Assembly: GCA_029948255.1 (NCBI GenBank)
Contig: JALIZF010001650.1
Location: 358,001-422,000 of the forward strand
From: Telmatactis stephensoni
Taxonomy: Eukaryota; Cnidaria; Anthozoa; Actiniaria; Isophelliidae
Direction: 5' to 3'
DNA length: 64,000 nucleotides
Every line of letters starts with the position of its first letter. Position 1 is the first letter of the stretch. Shown here piece by piece: positions 50,607 through 62,776 of this stretch. The notes below the pieces were generated by a model, which saw only the letters and a list, made by a program, of their open reading frames with translations, had not been told where the DNA came from and ran no database searches. A program made the position numbers and the translations under genes.

Positions 50607-51680
50607 TAGAACAAAGAATGTAATTCTGGCCAATGCATATCAGCTGAGGAAAAAGTAAAAAAGAATGTTGGAGTTCCAACACTGGTCACAATGGCTTTTA
50701 AATCTTCCCTCACCTTATGCCAGTAAGCATTTGTACCTGCAATGTTGGCAACATATCTAGATACTTTAGTCATAAATGAAGCTAAATTATCACTTGAAGC
50801 CATTTCTCGAAGCTCATAGATTGTTAAATGTGCCTCACTAGGATTTTGTTTTAAAAAAAATTCCAGTTTGTTCAAGAGTTCTTTTTCTTTGTATCATATT
50901 AAAAGCCCAATAGGAAAACCTTGGATGGCTAGCAAAACGATATACCCATTTACTGTTAACTTTTTCGGCAAAGTTTATTAAGTGCCTGACCCTGTCTAGA
51001 AGAGGAACATCTCTTGTCAATGCTTGATTAGTGGGATCTCCCTTACCATCAGGGAACAAAGTAGGGAATGCCATAGTGGCTAAAAATGGAGTTTGATATT
51101 CGTTCAAAGGCCTATCCTCTGCACTTGGCCATGACATGGGTTCATCTCCTGACAGTTGTTGTCTAACAGCATCTATTTCCTGTTCCTGTTGCTCACCAAC
51201 AGGTAGAAAACTACTCATATCTATGGACCCATCGTATATATTATCCTCATTTGGATTATCTGTTGGAGGACCTAAAACAGGTTCACTATTATCAGTGCTC
51301 TCATCTGTTTCAACAGTTAACAGATCAGAGGGTACACCATTGTCTGGTAATGTACATAATACTTCAAAATCAATTTGTACATCTGAATAGTGAGGATTAT
51401 TCTGTATTAACCATGTCAATGCATCACTAATTCTCTGACGCCGAACATTTACATCTTTGAATGTATCATTTTTTCCTTTAACCTTAACAATTATCACAGA
51501 TAAGTCTTTTGGATATCTTGGCAATGATAATGCAAGCTGTGTCACATTCTGGGGTAAATTAATACAATGACCTGAGTAACGCCTTTGTCCTCCTGGTTTG
51601 ATGTAACGAGCACGAGCAATAAGCATCTCTTCAACCTGAGAAAGACCCTGTAATTGAGGTGGAACTTTAGACGGTATCAT
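50597..51680 (-). pseudogene. Helitron Rep N-terminal region (Helitron_like_N), frameshifted
   Basis: Begins [40 protein letters not shown], then an acidic variable region and [20 protein letters not shown] frame change at about 50850 (FFKTKS/FFLKQN) leads to [16 protein letters not shown] and [19 protein letters not shown], hallmark Helitron motifs. The usual sequence upstream of PPQLQGL is not seen, so the N-terminus is missing or in another exon. Confidence 0.88.
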
Positions 51681-53786
51681 GAATTCTTATACATAGTGTT
51701 TACTGGTCATAAAAGGTTGTATAAGGGTTCTGGCATATCCTGGTCATATCAGGACCCGTACACCAACGTGATCCTGATACCATGAATAAGGAATTCTTAT
51801 ACTTTGTATAATGACTCCTTAAACGTGGAATCATGCTATTTCAAAAGGTTAATAATAGTAGCAGATAAGTGGTAGATCCATCTCCCATGATATTAGTTGT
51901 ATTTTTAGTGGAATAAATTATTGCCTGAGCTTTCATATCCCATAGAATTAGGTTTATAGATTTGGTCGAAATCGCTCAATTATTTCTGTTTACTGCTTTG
52001 CTTGTTGTTGTTTCCAGAGGTAAATTCTTTCAAAACTGAAAGAAATTAATTAATTATAATAAACGAAAAAAAAATCCCCTAGACCACAGCTACGAAGCTC
52101 ATCCTCTCCACCTACAGTTGAAGTAGCGAACTCCTCTGCAAAGCGAGTATCTGACCTTCTGCCTTCCTCGAATGTCGGGGCGCCTACGAAATGTAGGTCT
52201 ATTGGAACTCCGAGGAACTTTCGGTGCCTTCACTTGACTGCATGGGAGGTTACTACCAGGACCCAAAGCCTATATTTACGTCGCCACGCATTGATAGTAC
52301 CTATACTTTCGTCAAGTGCAACCTGACAACCCGTTCCTCTACATACTATATAAGTCTGACAAATGAATGCTCTTTAGGCATGTGGGACACATTAGGATAT
52401 TCAATTGCGCATGCTCAACTTCCAGTCGTAGCAACAATAAATCTTATTCTTTACGTGTTAGCATAGTTCCGTTGGGGAAAAATGTTTATTTCATCAAAAC
52501 TCACCGAGGCTTCGAATAGTCTGCGAACTGCCTATTGTTGTTTTTGCTTCTACCAATAATGAGGCAAATTCAAAATGGACGCAAAATGATATATACGAAA
52601 ACTACTGATACCAAAAATACCAATATCCAAAATCGTTTTTATAAGCATCGCTCCAGAACATGGTAATTTTCCACTATAAAGTGAAGACTCCTTAGGATAC
52701 AAAAAGTTCATTATTTTCCTGAAATAAGCTATTCGTATTCGAAGCAACTATTCTGTATGTCCCTATTGCAGAATAAAAATTGTGAACTCTAAGATTAACT
52801 AACATTAATTATTACAACATAAAGACATTCTATGGTTCACAGGTCATAATGCATTGTCAATTCACTTGTTATAAATAAAAGATTTCATATTAAGCAAGTT
52901 TTCAAAGCATTGATAACCCAAACCAAAACAAATGACCAAACAAAGGATAATTGATTCATATTTCCATCCAAAACATTTTATTTCATCATATAATAATTAT
53001 TGATAGATAGATTTTTTAAAGTCATTTCTCACTCACAGAAACTTTGTACACATTACTTGCAACTTTCTGAGTGTCAACTCTATTTAATGAAACACTATAA
53101 TTATTAATTCTAGTTTATTCTTGACACTGAATTTGTCTCAGAGGTTTTCAAAAATACAAAAAGAAAACAAGAAAAGTTTATATAAAATACAAAAGAATGC
53201 TAGGGTATTATAAATATTTCAGCTGTTCCTCTTCACACACAAAAAGGAAATGAGCTAATCCAGACAGCCCAACCAACATTATTTTTCTGAAAGCCTTCCA
53301 ATTTAAATTACAGAGTGACAGAGTATGTAACTATCCACAATGAGCCCCACCTAACTCTCAACTACATACATGCATAACAAGCAGATGATGCATAAAGTCT
53401 AATCTTGAAAGTCTAATCACAATGTTGTTTGATGATATAGTGTTGTGATGATATGATGAGCATTGGTTTTAATTGTAATTTTGCTAATTTATGTTAAGTA
53501 TGGCAATGCAGTGCAAACACTAAACAGTGAGACACTTGAATTCAGAATAAGCCATATATGTAGTTCATAATGTTTCAAGGCTGTGCTATAAAATAAGTAG
53601 AAAGATCACAAGATCACTGAAAGGTTTTCATACAGGAATCTTGAATGAAAAGCTTTCAAGTTATTGTTTGCAACAAATATCACTAATTAAGCAAATAAGA
53701 TATTTTTTGTTCAATGTTCTATTACCACTTACATGTAAATGGCACTTCAACATGAATAATCATGAATGGAATAAATAATGATCGCA
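51681..53786. other. Non-coding interval between the Helitron and the EnSpm element
   Basis: AGGAATTCTTATAC-like sequence occurs twice (51680, 51788). 52080-52240 is GC-richer and may be part of an unknown repeat. The rest is AT-rich with no ORF I would defend. The EnSpm left terminus should lie here, but I could not find a CACT end with a partner. Confidence 0.5.
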
Positions 53787-56700
53787 TTACATGATGAACT
53801 GCCTTTCAAGAGGCATTACAACAACAACTCTCTCGTGTCCATTTGCTGTTTTCAAATTATACTTAATACTTGCTGAAGCACATCGATGAGATATGCGAGC
53901 AACAGGAACAAATGAAGCAGGTGAATAAGACTCATAGTCCTGAAGGCACACTTGAATTGGTGGTCCAAAGTAATCTCTACAATGAGGATGTGGTTTAAAC
54001 CAGTGGACATATGCTAGAATGTATGTTGCAGTCTCTTTACAATCTCCATCCTTTAAGTGTAAAGTATGGCGCAAGAAATACTGAATTTCTCCTATAATTA
54101 AAATAATATTTAATAATTAGAAATTAAAAGGTGATGGGGAAATACCTTGGGAACAGACAACATGATTAGTTAATGGAACATACAAAACAATGGTCCCCTG
54201 TAATGTAAAAATAAGTCATTTATCGGCCTTCAGCTCATGGTTTTATGTGTATATTCACCTCGGGCTGTGCCCTTGGTGAATACCTATATCACATAACCCC
54301 TCACTTCAGGCCAATTTAACCCTCACTTAATATAATTAATATATACCCATTTGAAAAATGCTATCAAGCACAAAGCTACAAGCCTACTCAACTAGACTGA
54401 AAAGGAGTATGGGTAAGTGCAAAACTTTTATTATTGCTTTTCAAGCTTTGGTTTTGATTTTAGTTGTCAGCAAATGAAGGTCTTATGTTTATAATCTTGA
54501 GAGAAACTGGATCATACAGTCAAGTAGTCTTGTTTAGGTGACTCTATAGCTTTGTAGATAAACAACCTACCCATATTCACTTTTTGGTTAGTTGCATAGA
54601 CAAGTTTGAGGTCTTCTTTCTGACAAATTTTATTGAAAAAGGTGTCCTCTCAAATTCAGTCCTCTCCCATCTCCAAAAAGCTCTTACTATTCCCATTAAA
54701 GCCCCAGAAGCTATTATAATTTAGTGATTTGGAGTGATTTGTAACAAATATCAAAAAACTGTTTTAAAAACTGACCTGGTCTCCTTTCCAAGGCTTCAGT
54801 GTCAAGTTTCCACTGTCCATGCCATCTAGCAAGGATGACAGACGATCTGTTATTTCTTGACTTTTTTGAGCCAAACAGCTCTCCACGGACTAGCATTTCG
54901 CTGAATTCTTCATAATAATGAGGAATCATGTTTATGGTATTTGGGTCATGAAGATTTTCATACATTGAACCAATATACTCAACATCATTATCATCAAGGT
55001 ATTTTGCTTTGATACGTCCAAGGGGCTTATAAAATTTACTGTCCCTGAAGCTAACATTTCTCAAATTCAGTCCTGTTGTATCCATTTGACACAAAGCTTG
55101 TTGACACTCACTGCCAGATAACCTTGTCACAGTAGCAAGAGAACCTTTCAAGGTGGATACATTGTTCAGTAATTTTTTAAATGAAGTCATATCAGCCGAC
55201 CAGTTGATGGATCGAATTTGCTGATTTTCGATAAAACGCCGCATTAGTTGAACTTCTATGTGATGATTATTCACATGATAAGAGCCAAGAATACCATTGA
55301 AACGTTCGAATCCAAAACACCAGAAGGAATACACTGGCCCAAAGTTAAGTACACATTCACTTATATGACAATGTAAATGCATGTTCATGGTTATGCTTTC
55401 CTTTCCATAGAGCCACTCAACAGACTTGCAAAACTGTATCAGAAGCTGCTCAGCAATCCTACAGTCAGTCTTTGTTATTGCTCTTTTGCACAGTAGGGAA
55501 CAGGCTCTTACAAATACCTTCCATGTTTGGAGGTGTTCTTGTGGAAGAATATCTGTTAAAGCATAAGTTGAAAATATCAAGTTCCAATTTTTGAACTGGT
55601 CAGCAGTGAAACCAGCAAAGCCCGAAGCAATTTTGAGAGGAAGCCTGCCAACACCAGCTGGGGTAGCCATACTATCAACACGCTGCTGCAGTGTCTTGAA
55701 CTGCTTATCTTGGAGTAATCCTTTCATCTTCCAAATTTTGAGCATTCTTTTTGTGGTTCCCAACAGTAAATTATGCATGGGATCTATAACAACAAAGCGA
55801 ATGTTATCAAAATAGGGAAGATCACAAAGACATGAATATCTTATCCCATATTCTCTTTCAACTTTCTTCTCTTCGGATTTTGTTTTGGCTTGTTTGTGAA
55901 GGAATGCCTTTTCTCTGTGCTGTCTCAAAGTTCGTGGCTCCCAGCTCTCTTTGTTGAAACCTGAGTAGTCACTCTTTTTCCCAAACTCCTTACAAGGAAA
56001 TGTTTTCAGACACTTGTTACAGCCCTTTAAGCTTCCAAAACTAACAAATCCAGCAAGCTTTCTTGATGCAGGGATATCACATGAAGCACACAGAATGGCT
56101 AAGGTGCAGAAGCGTTGATTGTCAGTGTCTTCTATGTCAACCCAAGTTCCTTCATAAAGTTCATTCAATTCTTTGATTGCTGGCTGTAGGAAGGAATTCA
56201 CATTTTTATTTGGTTCATGTGGCCCAGGTAAGATACCAACAATAGCCACATTTTCTTCTTTGTATCTTTCTTCGGAAGGTAGGTTTAGTATACACAAATA
56301 CAATACACCTACACTGTACTGTGTTTTTTCATAAGGCTGGAACCAATCCAAATTTATAGAACAGCCATAAGAAAAGGGATTTTCAAAAAATGGTTGTCCA
56401 TTGGCGCCTTTAAAGCTTTTCCACACTTCACCATCATAAACATCACTTAAAATATTAGGGTCAGGGTTTCTGTTTTTCCAAGATTCACATTTCTCAACAA
56501 AATCCTGCCGTTTTAAAAATCCAGATAGGGCACTCTTAATTGAACGAAAACAATAAATCTTTTTAGGCTTTAAAACTGTCTTTCCATTGCTAATTTGGAC
56601 ATTCTTGAATAATGATGCACCACACGGTCTTCTTTGATTAAAGTGGGGATGGTAAGGAAATCTCACATAACTACATGGTTTTGCTTTGGGAATTCCTCGG

Positions 56701-59557
56701 CTGTTGGTAAGCAACATTTCGTCAGCAAGGTAAATTGAATTGCATTTTGTGCAAACTACATATTGCTGGAAGTCATTTCTTTTTGATCCTATCATGCTTC
56801 TTAATTTAAAAAGAGTTTTTGGGAAGATCCTGCAAATGTCTTTGAGTTTTTCACAGTTCAATACTTTCGAGGTGAAACTGAATGAGTCTGAAAGAAATCT
56901 GAGCAATATGCTGAAAGCAGTGTCAGAGATGCAACACAAAACTTTCCAGCTAGCAAGGAAAAGGACAAATAGCTTCACAACCATTCCAGCTGGTCCAGAA
57001 ATTTGACTGTCTGGTTCAATGTCACTTGATTCACTGTCTAGTGTGTCCTGAAGTTCTGGGGCATCATCAGATTCATCCTAGAATATAGCAGAAAAATTAA
57101 AGGTTAATCAATACTATTGACTTATCTTGTTCTATGGGTCAAATAAATCTGAAACCATGCTTCAAAACAATTTGCACTGTCATGTATGCAGACTAATAAA
57201 CTACAGGGTGCTGCTGTAAACAATCTGGGTAATTGATACTTTGTAAACAAATTATTAGTTTTTCACAAAATTTGGCCATTTATAAACTAGCTCTTTAAAG
57301 CCCAGTTTGACTCTATTGCCTGTGACAAATCCTTGTTTTGCATCAATTAGGTAATAGCTCATCAATGATTGACCTCTCCTTTGGATCCTGTAAGAGAGTT
57401 TTCACTGTCCTAAAAATATCTTTCAATTGAAAAATCCTCTGCCTCCCTCCTCATACCAGCTCACTGATAAAAAATTGTCCTTACATTCTATAATTAATCT
57501 CAAAATAACTTACTGATACATTGCTGCTTGAAGAAGACATCTCGAATTCCAGGTCCTCATTAGGCAATGTACTTTGATCTTCAAAACCATGACTAGAACT
57601 TCCATGCAAAAGTTCTGGTGGATTTTCTTCTTGTACAACATCTCCAAATGGCAAATCACTGTCATCATCATCATCATCATCATCATATCTCATTCCTATA
57701 TGTAACAATTTAAGTTTAAATATCATTCAATTGTGATTTAAGAGTAAATGTTTAAAGTGCTACTCTGATCAAAAAACGGTGAAATTCTATTTAGCAGAAA
57801 CTTTGTGAAATAAATTTTCAAGGGTCTATTGATCACCACTTAAAATATATTTTTAGAATTCGAAAGAAAAGTACTAGATTTTTAGCATTCTTTTTAGGCG
57901 TCAATGATGTCTTCGACTCAACTCATGGATTTACTCCATACATTTCTTTGTATTTTATGACTTGAATTATGACTATTCATTTCTGCTGAAATAATTTTTG
58001 TTAAGAGACTTTCTTGCAGTTATTGCGTCAAGGATTAATTATTGCATGGCCAGTGATCTTCAATATTGAAAAAAATTACACTGAGATATTTTGATTGCAA
58101 AATACAAAGAAATGTATGGAATGAATTCATGAGTTGAGTTGATGATGTCACTGACACCTAAAAAGAATGCTAAAAATCTAGTATTTCCCTTTCGAATTCT
58201 AAAAAGATATTTTAACTGGTGATCAATAGACCCTTGAAGATTTATTTCATGAAGTTTCTACTAAATAGAGTTTCACCATTTTTTATCAGAGTAGCACTTT
58301 AAGACTTTTCTGTTGGTTTGACATTGACAATCAAAACAATAAGGAAATGCAGTTCTTATGAGCTATAAAGCTAAACATTATTTTTAATTACTTCATAAGG
58401 TAATTGAAAATATAATTTACATTCATAGTTATAAGAACTACTGTTCTTTATGACGTCACCTAAAAAGTAAATAACTTATCTTAATACCTATTCATAGGTA
58501 TTTAAAGTAGGTATTTAGAGTGCTTTAACTTTAAGATTGTTTATCACACTGCTAAATACAGTAGTTGACATAAACTAAATTAGATTTAAGTTATTTACTT
58601 TTTAGGTGAAGTCACCTTAATTTGAATTCATTTGAAAACAGTTTGTTTCTCCTAGGAGATTGATAAAGTAGAATGCCTTGTTTCTGTGTTTTTTATCTTG
58701 TAAATATGAGAACAAAATTAATATAATGAAAGCACTGTGTGCAGAGTACAGAGATATAGAGTGTCACTAGTGACATGGAAGTTTGAATGAAAAATGCAGT
58801 CCTAGAAGAGACATCTCACCAAGGAAACTTTCATTCATGCTTCCATTTCACTCTATCCCAGTACTACACAGCATTTTATCACATTTGTAACTAACTATTA
58901 TGATAACTAAATATACTAAATCTACATGTATCCAACTACTCAACAGCAAGACTAAAAGCACTCTAGATCATAGAAACTAAAAATAACAGCAAAATAAATA
59001 AAAAACAAAAAACAGTTGAGTGTTTGAAGGGGTGAGCAAAATAATAAATATAAATATATAAAATATTCTGCTTAATAAACAGGGTATATTGACTGGCCTA
59101 CTGCAAGTTAAAATTTCTTAAATACTAAAAACTGTTTTCCTTCTTATATCTAAGAGAAACCACTTTATACAACCACTTTATTCATTGACTACAATAATTA
59201 TTAAGCTTACAGCTCATATTGAGTATTATATCTGACCTAAAATCCTGAAAATTTGACGAACAGTAGCAGTCCGTTACAAAGAGTCATGATTTGAATAACA
59301 ATGCAAGCTTACTCACGTTTTGTAAGGAATTCTGAATCTTCAAAGTCGAATTCCGAATCAGAATCGGACTGTAGATCTGAAAAGCAGTATACAAATATTA
59401 TTGTAAAGATATAAATAAAACCAAAGACTTCGAGTTGTGCTTCAGAACACTCACCAGGGTCTACATGTTGTTGAGCCTGTTGTCTGTGCCGTCTTTCTGT
59501 CCGTTTCGAGACCCAAGTATCACAGTGATCGCAGTAAGCACGACTGTTGTCAGACAT
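53787..59557 (-). CDS. EnSpm/CACTA-type transposase, five exons, 982 aa
   Basis: Exons (minus): 59557-59455, 59376-59317, 57692-57514, 57077-54776, 54091-53787. All donors and acceptors fit GT/AG (GTGAGT, GTGAGT, GTAAGT, GTCAGT) and all phases agree, giving one frame from ATG to stop. Exon 1 has a CxxC...H zinc-like motif (YCDHCDTWVSKRTERRH). Exons 2-3 are acidic, with an Asp run. Exon 4 has Cys pairs (CTKC; GCNKC) and the presumed DDE residues: Asp358 (INLDWFQP), Asp546 (VVIDPMHNLLLGT), Glu705 (CFGFERFNGILG). Exon 5 begins IQYFLRHTLHL. The motifs fit Transposase_21-like EnSpm transposases. No lesion seen; possibly functional. Confidence 0.88.
57758..58303. mobile_element. Fold-back MITE of about 550 bp in EnSpm intron 2
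   Basis: TTAAAGTGCTACTCTGAT ... ATCAGAGTAGCACTTTAA. Pairing extends inward over more than 200 bp per side (for example TTCGAAAG/CTTTCGAA and GCATTCTTTTTAGGCGTCA/TGACACCTAAAAAGAATGC). TTAA at both tips could be the target duplication. Confidence 0.8.
58451..58617. mobile_element. Second fold-back MITE in EnSpm intron 2
   Basis: TGACGTCACCTAAAAAGTAA ATAACTTA pairs with TAAGTTAT TTACTTTTTAGGTGAAGTCA. The loop holds AGGTATTTAAAGTAGGTATT. About 167 bp. The target duplication is unclear. Confidence 0.75.
58737..58872. repeat. Imperfect hairpin in EnSpm intron 2
   Basis: GTGTGCAGAGTACAGAGATA TAGAGTG pairs loosely with CACTCTA TCCCAGTACTACACAGC, and the inner GGAAGTTTGAATGAA with TTCATTCATGCTTCC. 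Probably a third, older MITE. Confidence 0.55.
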
Positions 59558-59821
59558 TCGCAAAAAGAAAGTCGAATTGACTATAAAAATGTTATTTTTT
59601 GATATTTTTTTCTGATTCTCGCGGTAAACTTTGAATCACAAGTGAAAACTGTGGCTTTGTAACCAGGCCAATCATTGCCATGCGCAAGGTCTGGGTATTT
59701 GCAGACTGGAACCAATCAGCTCTTCAGAACTGTCAAGCACATGTTCTCAGGTTTGCAAGCCACTTGAATTGGTCAAGAACAAGAGCGCGCGGGTTTTTCG
59801 AAATACACTGAATTATATACT
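59558..59821. promoter_or_regulatory. Divergent promoter region of the EnSpm-type element
   Basis: 264 bp separate the two oppositely directed start codons (59557 minus, 59822 plus). No ORF. Contains AATTATATAC just before the plus-strand ATG. Such a small gap implies a shared bidirectional promoter. Confidence 0.55.
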
Positions 59822-62776
59822 ATGGATAAGTCAAGTTTTTATCGACGAAAAGAGCATCATTCGTCGAGAAGTACATCCGTAGATCGTACTCCTTTATGAT
59901 CAACGACATCTTTTCCAGCGTCTGTAAGTCCCTCTTCAGCAAGTTCAGAATCAAGTGACTCTCCAATATCAAGCCGTCTAGGACAACAGCAACGACATGA
60001 TATGACTTCTTTGGCAGCAAATCTATCAGCGTGCCAATCTCAGTTAACATCTGTTCTTAAAAAGCTGGAAGAAAATACCAGTACCTTAGCAAGTGTGTCT
60101 GAGAGAATTGCACGCGTAGAGGCAAAATTAAACGAGGAAGATCCACCAGAAGACACTACAACAAGAAAGGGCAAAAGAAAGCGACCAAAGGACAATTCAG
60201 GTATGAATTCTCAGTAAAGTCGTTTGATCATTGTTAACTCTCATAGATTCCGCAGGCTTTATTGCTACATCCAAAAAGAGAAAAGAATAGGTATATGGAT
60301 AAGAAATCCGCCGAGCGATTATTGCAAGAATGATCAGTTATGAAATACATCCTTGTGCTTATGATCAAAGTCGCAGTTTGTCGTGCGTTTTATCAAATGT
60401 TAGATCCCAGAACTTTATTGAGGTGGCCTTTCATCTAATTGTGGCGACTAAATTGTGATACAATCCTTCATAGTTTCAAAGGAAAACGCTATATAATTTA
60501 ACAGTTTATAGGAACATTGGTCGAATTGATGATTCCTGTTTGAAGTTGGCGCGCTTTTATTTTGGCTCAATTGTTGGTTCAATTTAGCGGCAAACTCAGT
60601 TGCTTGATGTAAAATCAAAAAATAAGAGATGATGTTAGGGTTCTCTGGATTAGTTATATTTCGATTATATAAGTATTTTGAATCGTAAAGTCAAAACCGT
60701 AAAGTCATGGTAAATAAAGTATACAGTGAGCTACATGTAGAAGCGCGTTGCTTTATACTAGTGCAATAGATCGTTCATCATCAATACAATGACATTATAG
60801 TTATGAGTTAGTTCTATCTTATAATGCTTATATTCATATAAAAGAGTTATTTCTTTGGCCCAACAACTGTTTGTAGAAGTGCTTTGGGTCTTGGGTCTCC
60901 AAAACTGAGTCCTTTTAGAGTCTTCTTAGCCGACAGAATTGTTAAGTCGGCATCATTAATCGCGGCCATCAATAGTGCTCAATTACATGTCCGAGTATAT
61001 TATATTACAACTTAATTATGTTTGAATTGCATCCAAACATAGCAATAATTATTGATATTACAACTGATACTACATCTCTCTAGGATGAGATCCACAAACT
61101 TCATGCTAGTAGAGACGATAGGAGTCAATACAATGGTTTACAAAGGTTTGAACTGTTTTGACCTGCTTTGTAACTACTTTGAAGTGCTCCATTATGATCC
61201 TTTCAGTTTACCGATGTCTGTTTTTGCTCTAGCGTATGCAGTCCTCAGAATGTAAAAGTAACAGACTTTTTGAAGAAACAATTGGCAGCCAAGGGATTGA
61301 ATGGGACGAAAGTTGAACGTAAGTTCATTCGATTGAAAAGCAGTTATCCACACCTTATTAAGGGTTATGTTATTACGTATTTTACAGGTGCGGCTAAGAA
61401 ATTCCATGAACACATAAGACGAGTCGCTCTTGGTAAAGTTGATGACCATCTCAAGAAAAGAATGCGTCTGGCAAATAGAAAACTACGAGTAAGTACATGG
61501 ACCTGTTTAAAAGATCTGAAGTGTTCAATCGCATCTCAGCCGGTCAACTGAAATCTTACCGACTTCGTCTTCGGCAAGCACTAAGTTTTTGCATGATTGA
61601 TGCTTAGAGACATGACTGAGATTCAGAGAATTTCGGAAACCTTATTTTTTTCAACAAAAACCAAGCCTGGTTTTAAGTATATGTTTGTGCGTAGGGATCA
61701 TTTGATTCATGAGATAGACGTCTCATCTACGCTGTTTTTTTTGTTTTGTTTTGTTTTGTTTTTTGTTTTTCAGATAATTAATCCGATCGAGCTTTCGGAT
61801 CAGGGAAAGATGTTACAAACGTTCTTCTTCTTCTGTAATTTTGTTGTACGCGCTCGTAGATCGTAGAACGTTTGTAACATCTTTCCCTGATGATGGATCT
61901 GGAACTCGAAAGCTCGGATTAAACTACAAGGCTTAAAAAAACGGCGTAGATGAGACGTCTATCTCATGAATCAAAAACCAAGTAGTCGAAGAAAGCAATA
62001 ACTGAGTAGCTAATCAAACATTTTATACAACGTTACCTACTTATTCATTATAAATGTTTGCAGAAATATGAACAAAGAAAAGCATCTGTGGATAAACAGA
62101 AAGACAGGGAAGTGAAAGCTATTGAGGCATTGACGAAGGACCACATGTCGAGTGATGAGGATGATCCAAACGACAGTTTTCAATGGATATCAAGACCACC
62201 GACATACCGGAGCGAGACAATGAAGAAATTTATTGTAAAGTAAGTATATAGCTGAAAAGAGCAAATAACTTTGGATCGTGATAAAACCGGGACGGGGACA
62301 AGCGGGGACATGGGGACAGGGACGTGAGGACGGGGACGTGGGGACGGGGGGACGGGGACGTGGGGACGGGGACGTGGGGACGGGGACGCGGGGACTTGAT
62401 TTCAAAAACATAATAAATTTTCCATGATACTTTTACCTTGAATTTTAAAAGCATCTTTGTCATCTATTAAAACGCTCGAGTTCCTGGATCAGATTCACAA
62501 ATATTTCATGGTCAGCGGTTTTCCATCTTGGGATACCTTTGCCATGCGAACCAAAACAAAATGGCGGCTCGTCTCAGCAGCATTTGAGCGGAATTATAAT
62601 GCTGTAAATAACATTTGCATGCGACTTTAATTCTTTATCCTTCAAGCAGACTTTTTGGTGAAACTTTGCAGAAGACAGCTAGCATAAAACTACGGATTAC
62701 CGATCGTGATAATTTACAAGTTCAGTTTTATGAAAGCATGCATCAGGGAAACCCAGCGGACAAAGGTAATAAATGA
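59822..62776 (+). CDS. Second gene of the EnSpm-type element; coiled-coil, basic protein (exon model partial)
   Basis: First exon 59822-60200 (donor GTATGA) starts MDKSSFYRRKEHHSSRSTS, has an in-frame TGA at 59897-59899, and continues in the same frame from Met 60002 with a coiled coil (LTSVLKKLEENTSTLASVSE) and basic KGKRKRPKD. Later exons: 61249-61318 (VTDFLKKQLAAKGLNGTKVE), 61388-61488 (KKFHEHIRRVALGKVDDHLK), 62064-62239 (acidic, SDEDDPNDSFQW) and 62650-62776, ending ADKGNK and TGA. A polyadenylation signal AATAAA is at 62883. The phase from exon 1 to 61249 does not fit directly; another exon, perhaps 61083-61135 (EIHKLHASRDDRSQYN), may lie between. Function unknown; possibly a DNA-binding partner of the transposase. 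Confidence 0.55.
61666..61971. mobile_element. 306-bp fold-back insertion with 11-bp TSD, in an intron
   Basis: Flanked by CAAAAACCAAG at 61655-61665 and 61972-61982. Outer arms GATTCATGAGATAGACGTCT / reverse, and inner arms AGGGAAAGATGTTACAAACG / reverse, give a long hairpin. Near the 3' arm CTGATGATGGATCTGGAACT then CGAAAGCTCGG (61887-61917) has hammerhead-like core segments. Confidence 0.75.
62288..62395 (+). repeat. G-rich minisatellite
   Basis: Repeats of GGGGACGGGGACGTG-type units over about 108 bp in an intron of the second EnSpm-type gene. Runs of three to six G at short spacing make G-quadruplex formation plausible. Pro/Arg-rich ORFs on the opposite strand are by-products. Confidence 0.9.

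Larger units (their letters stand above)
37151..51680 (-). mobile_element. Helitron (rolling-circle transposon), split and decayed
   Basis: Minus-strand order is Rep N-domain (51680-49467), Pif1-like helicase (40920-38718), RPA-like gene (38363-37151). The Rep/helicase frame is cut at 40921-49466 by the TTAA element; joining across one TTAA restores GCTATTAAGAAAGTT (AIKKV). Rep carries frameshifts, a stop and a lost HUH histidine. A separate 229-bp insertion lies at 50378-50606. Exact 5' TC and 3' CTRR ends are not found. Confidence 0.85.

Noticed and set aside
53092..53110. CACTA-type left terminus of the EnSpm-type element
   Set aside because: CACTATAATTATT occurs here, but no matching inverted end was found near 62.8-63.3 kb.
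62190..62463. Pro/Arg-rich ORFs opposite the second EnSpm-type gene
   Set aside because: They mirror the G-rich minisatellite on the other strand.
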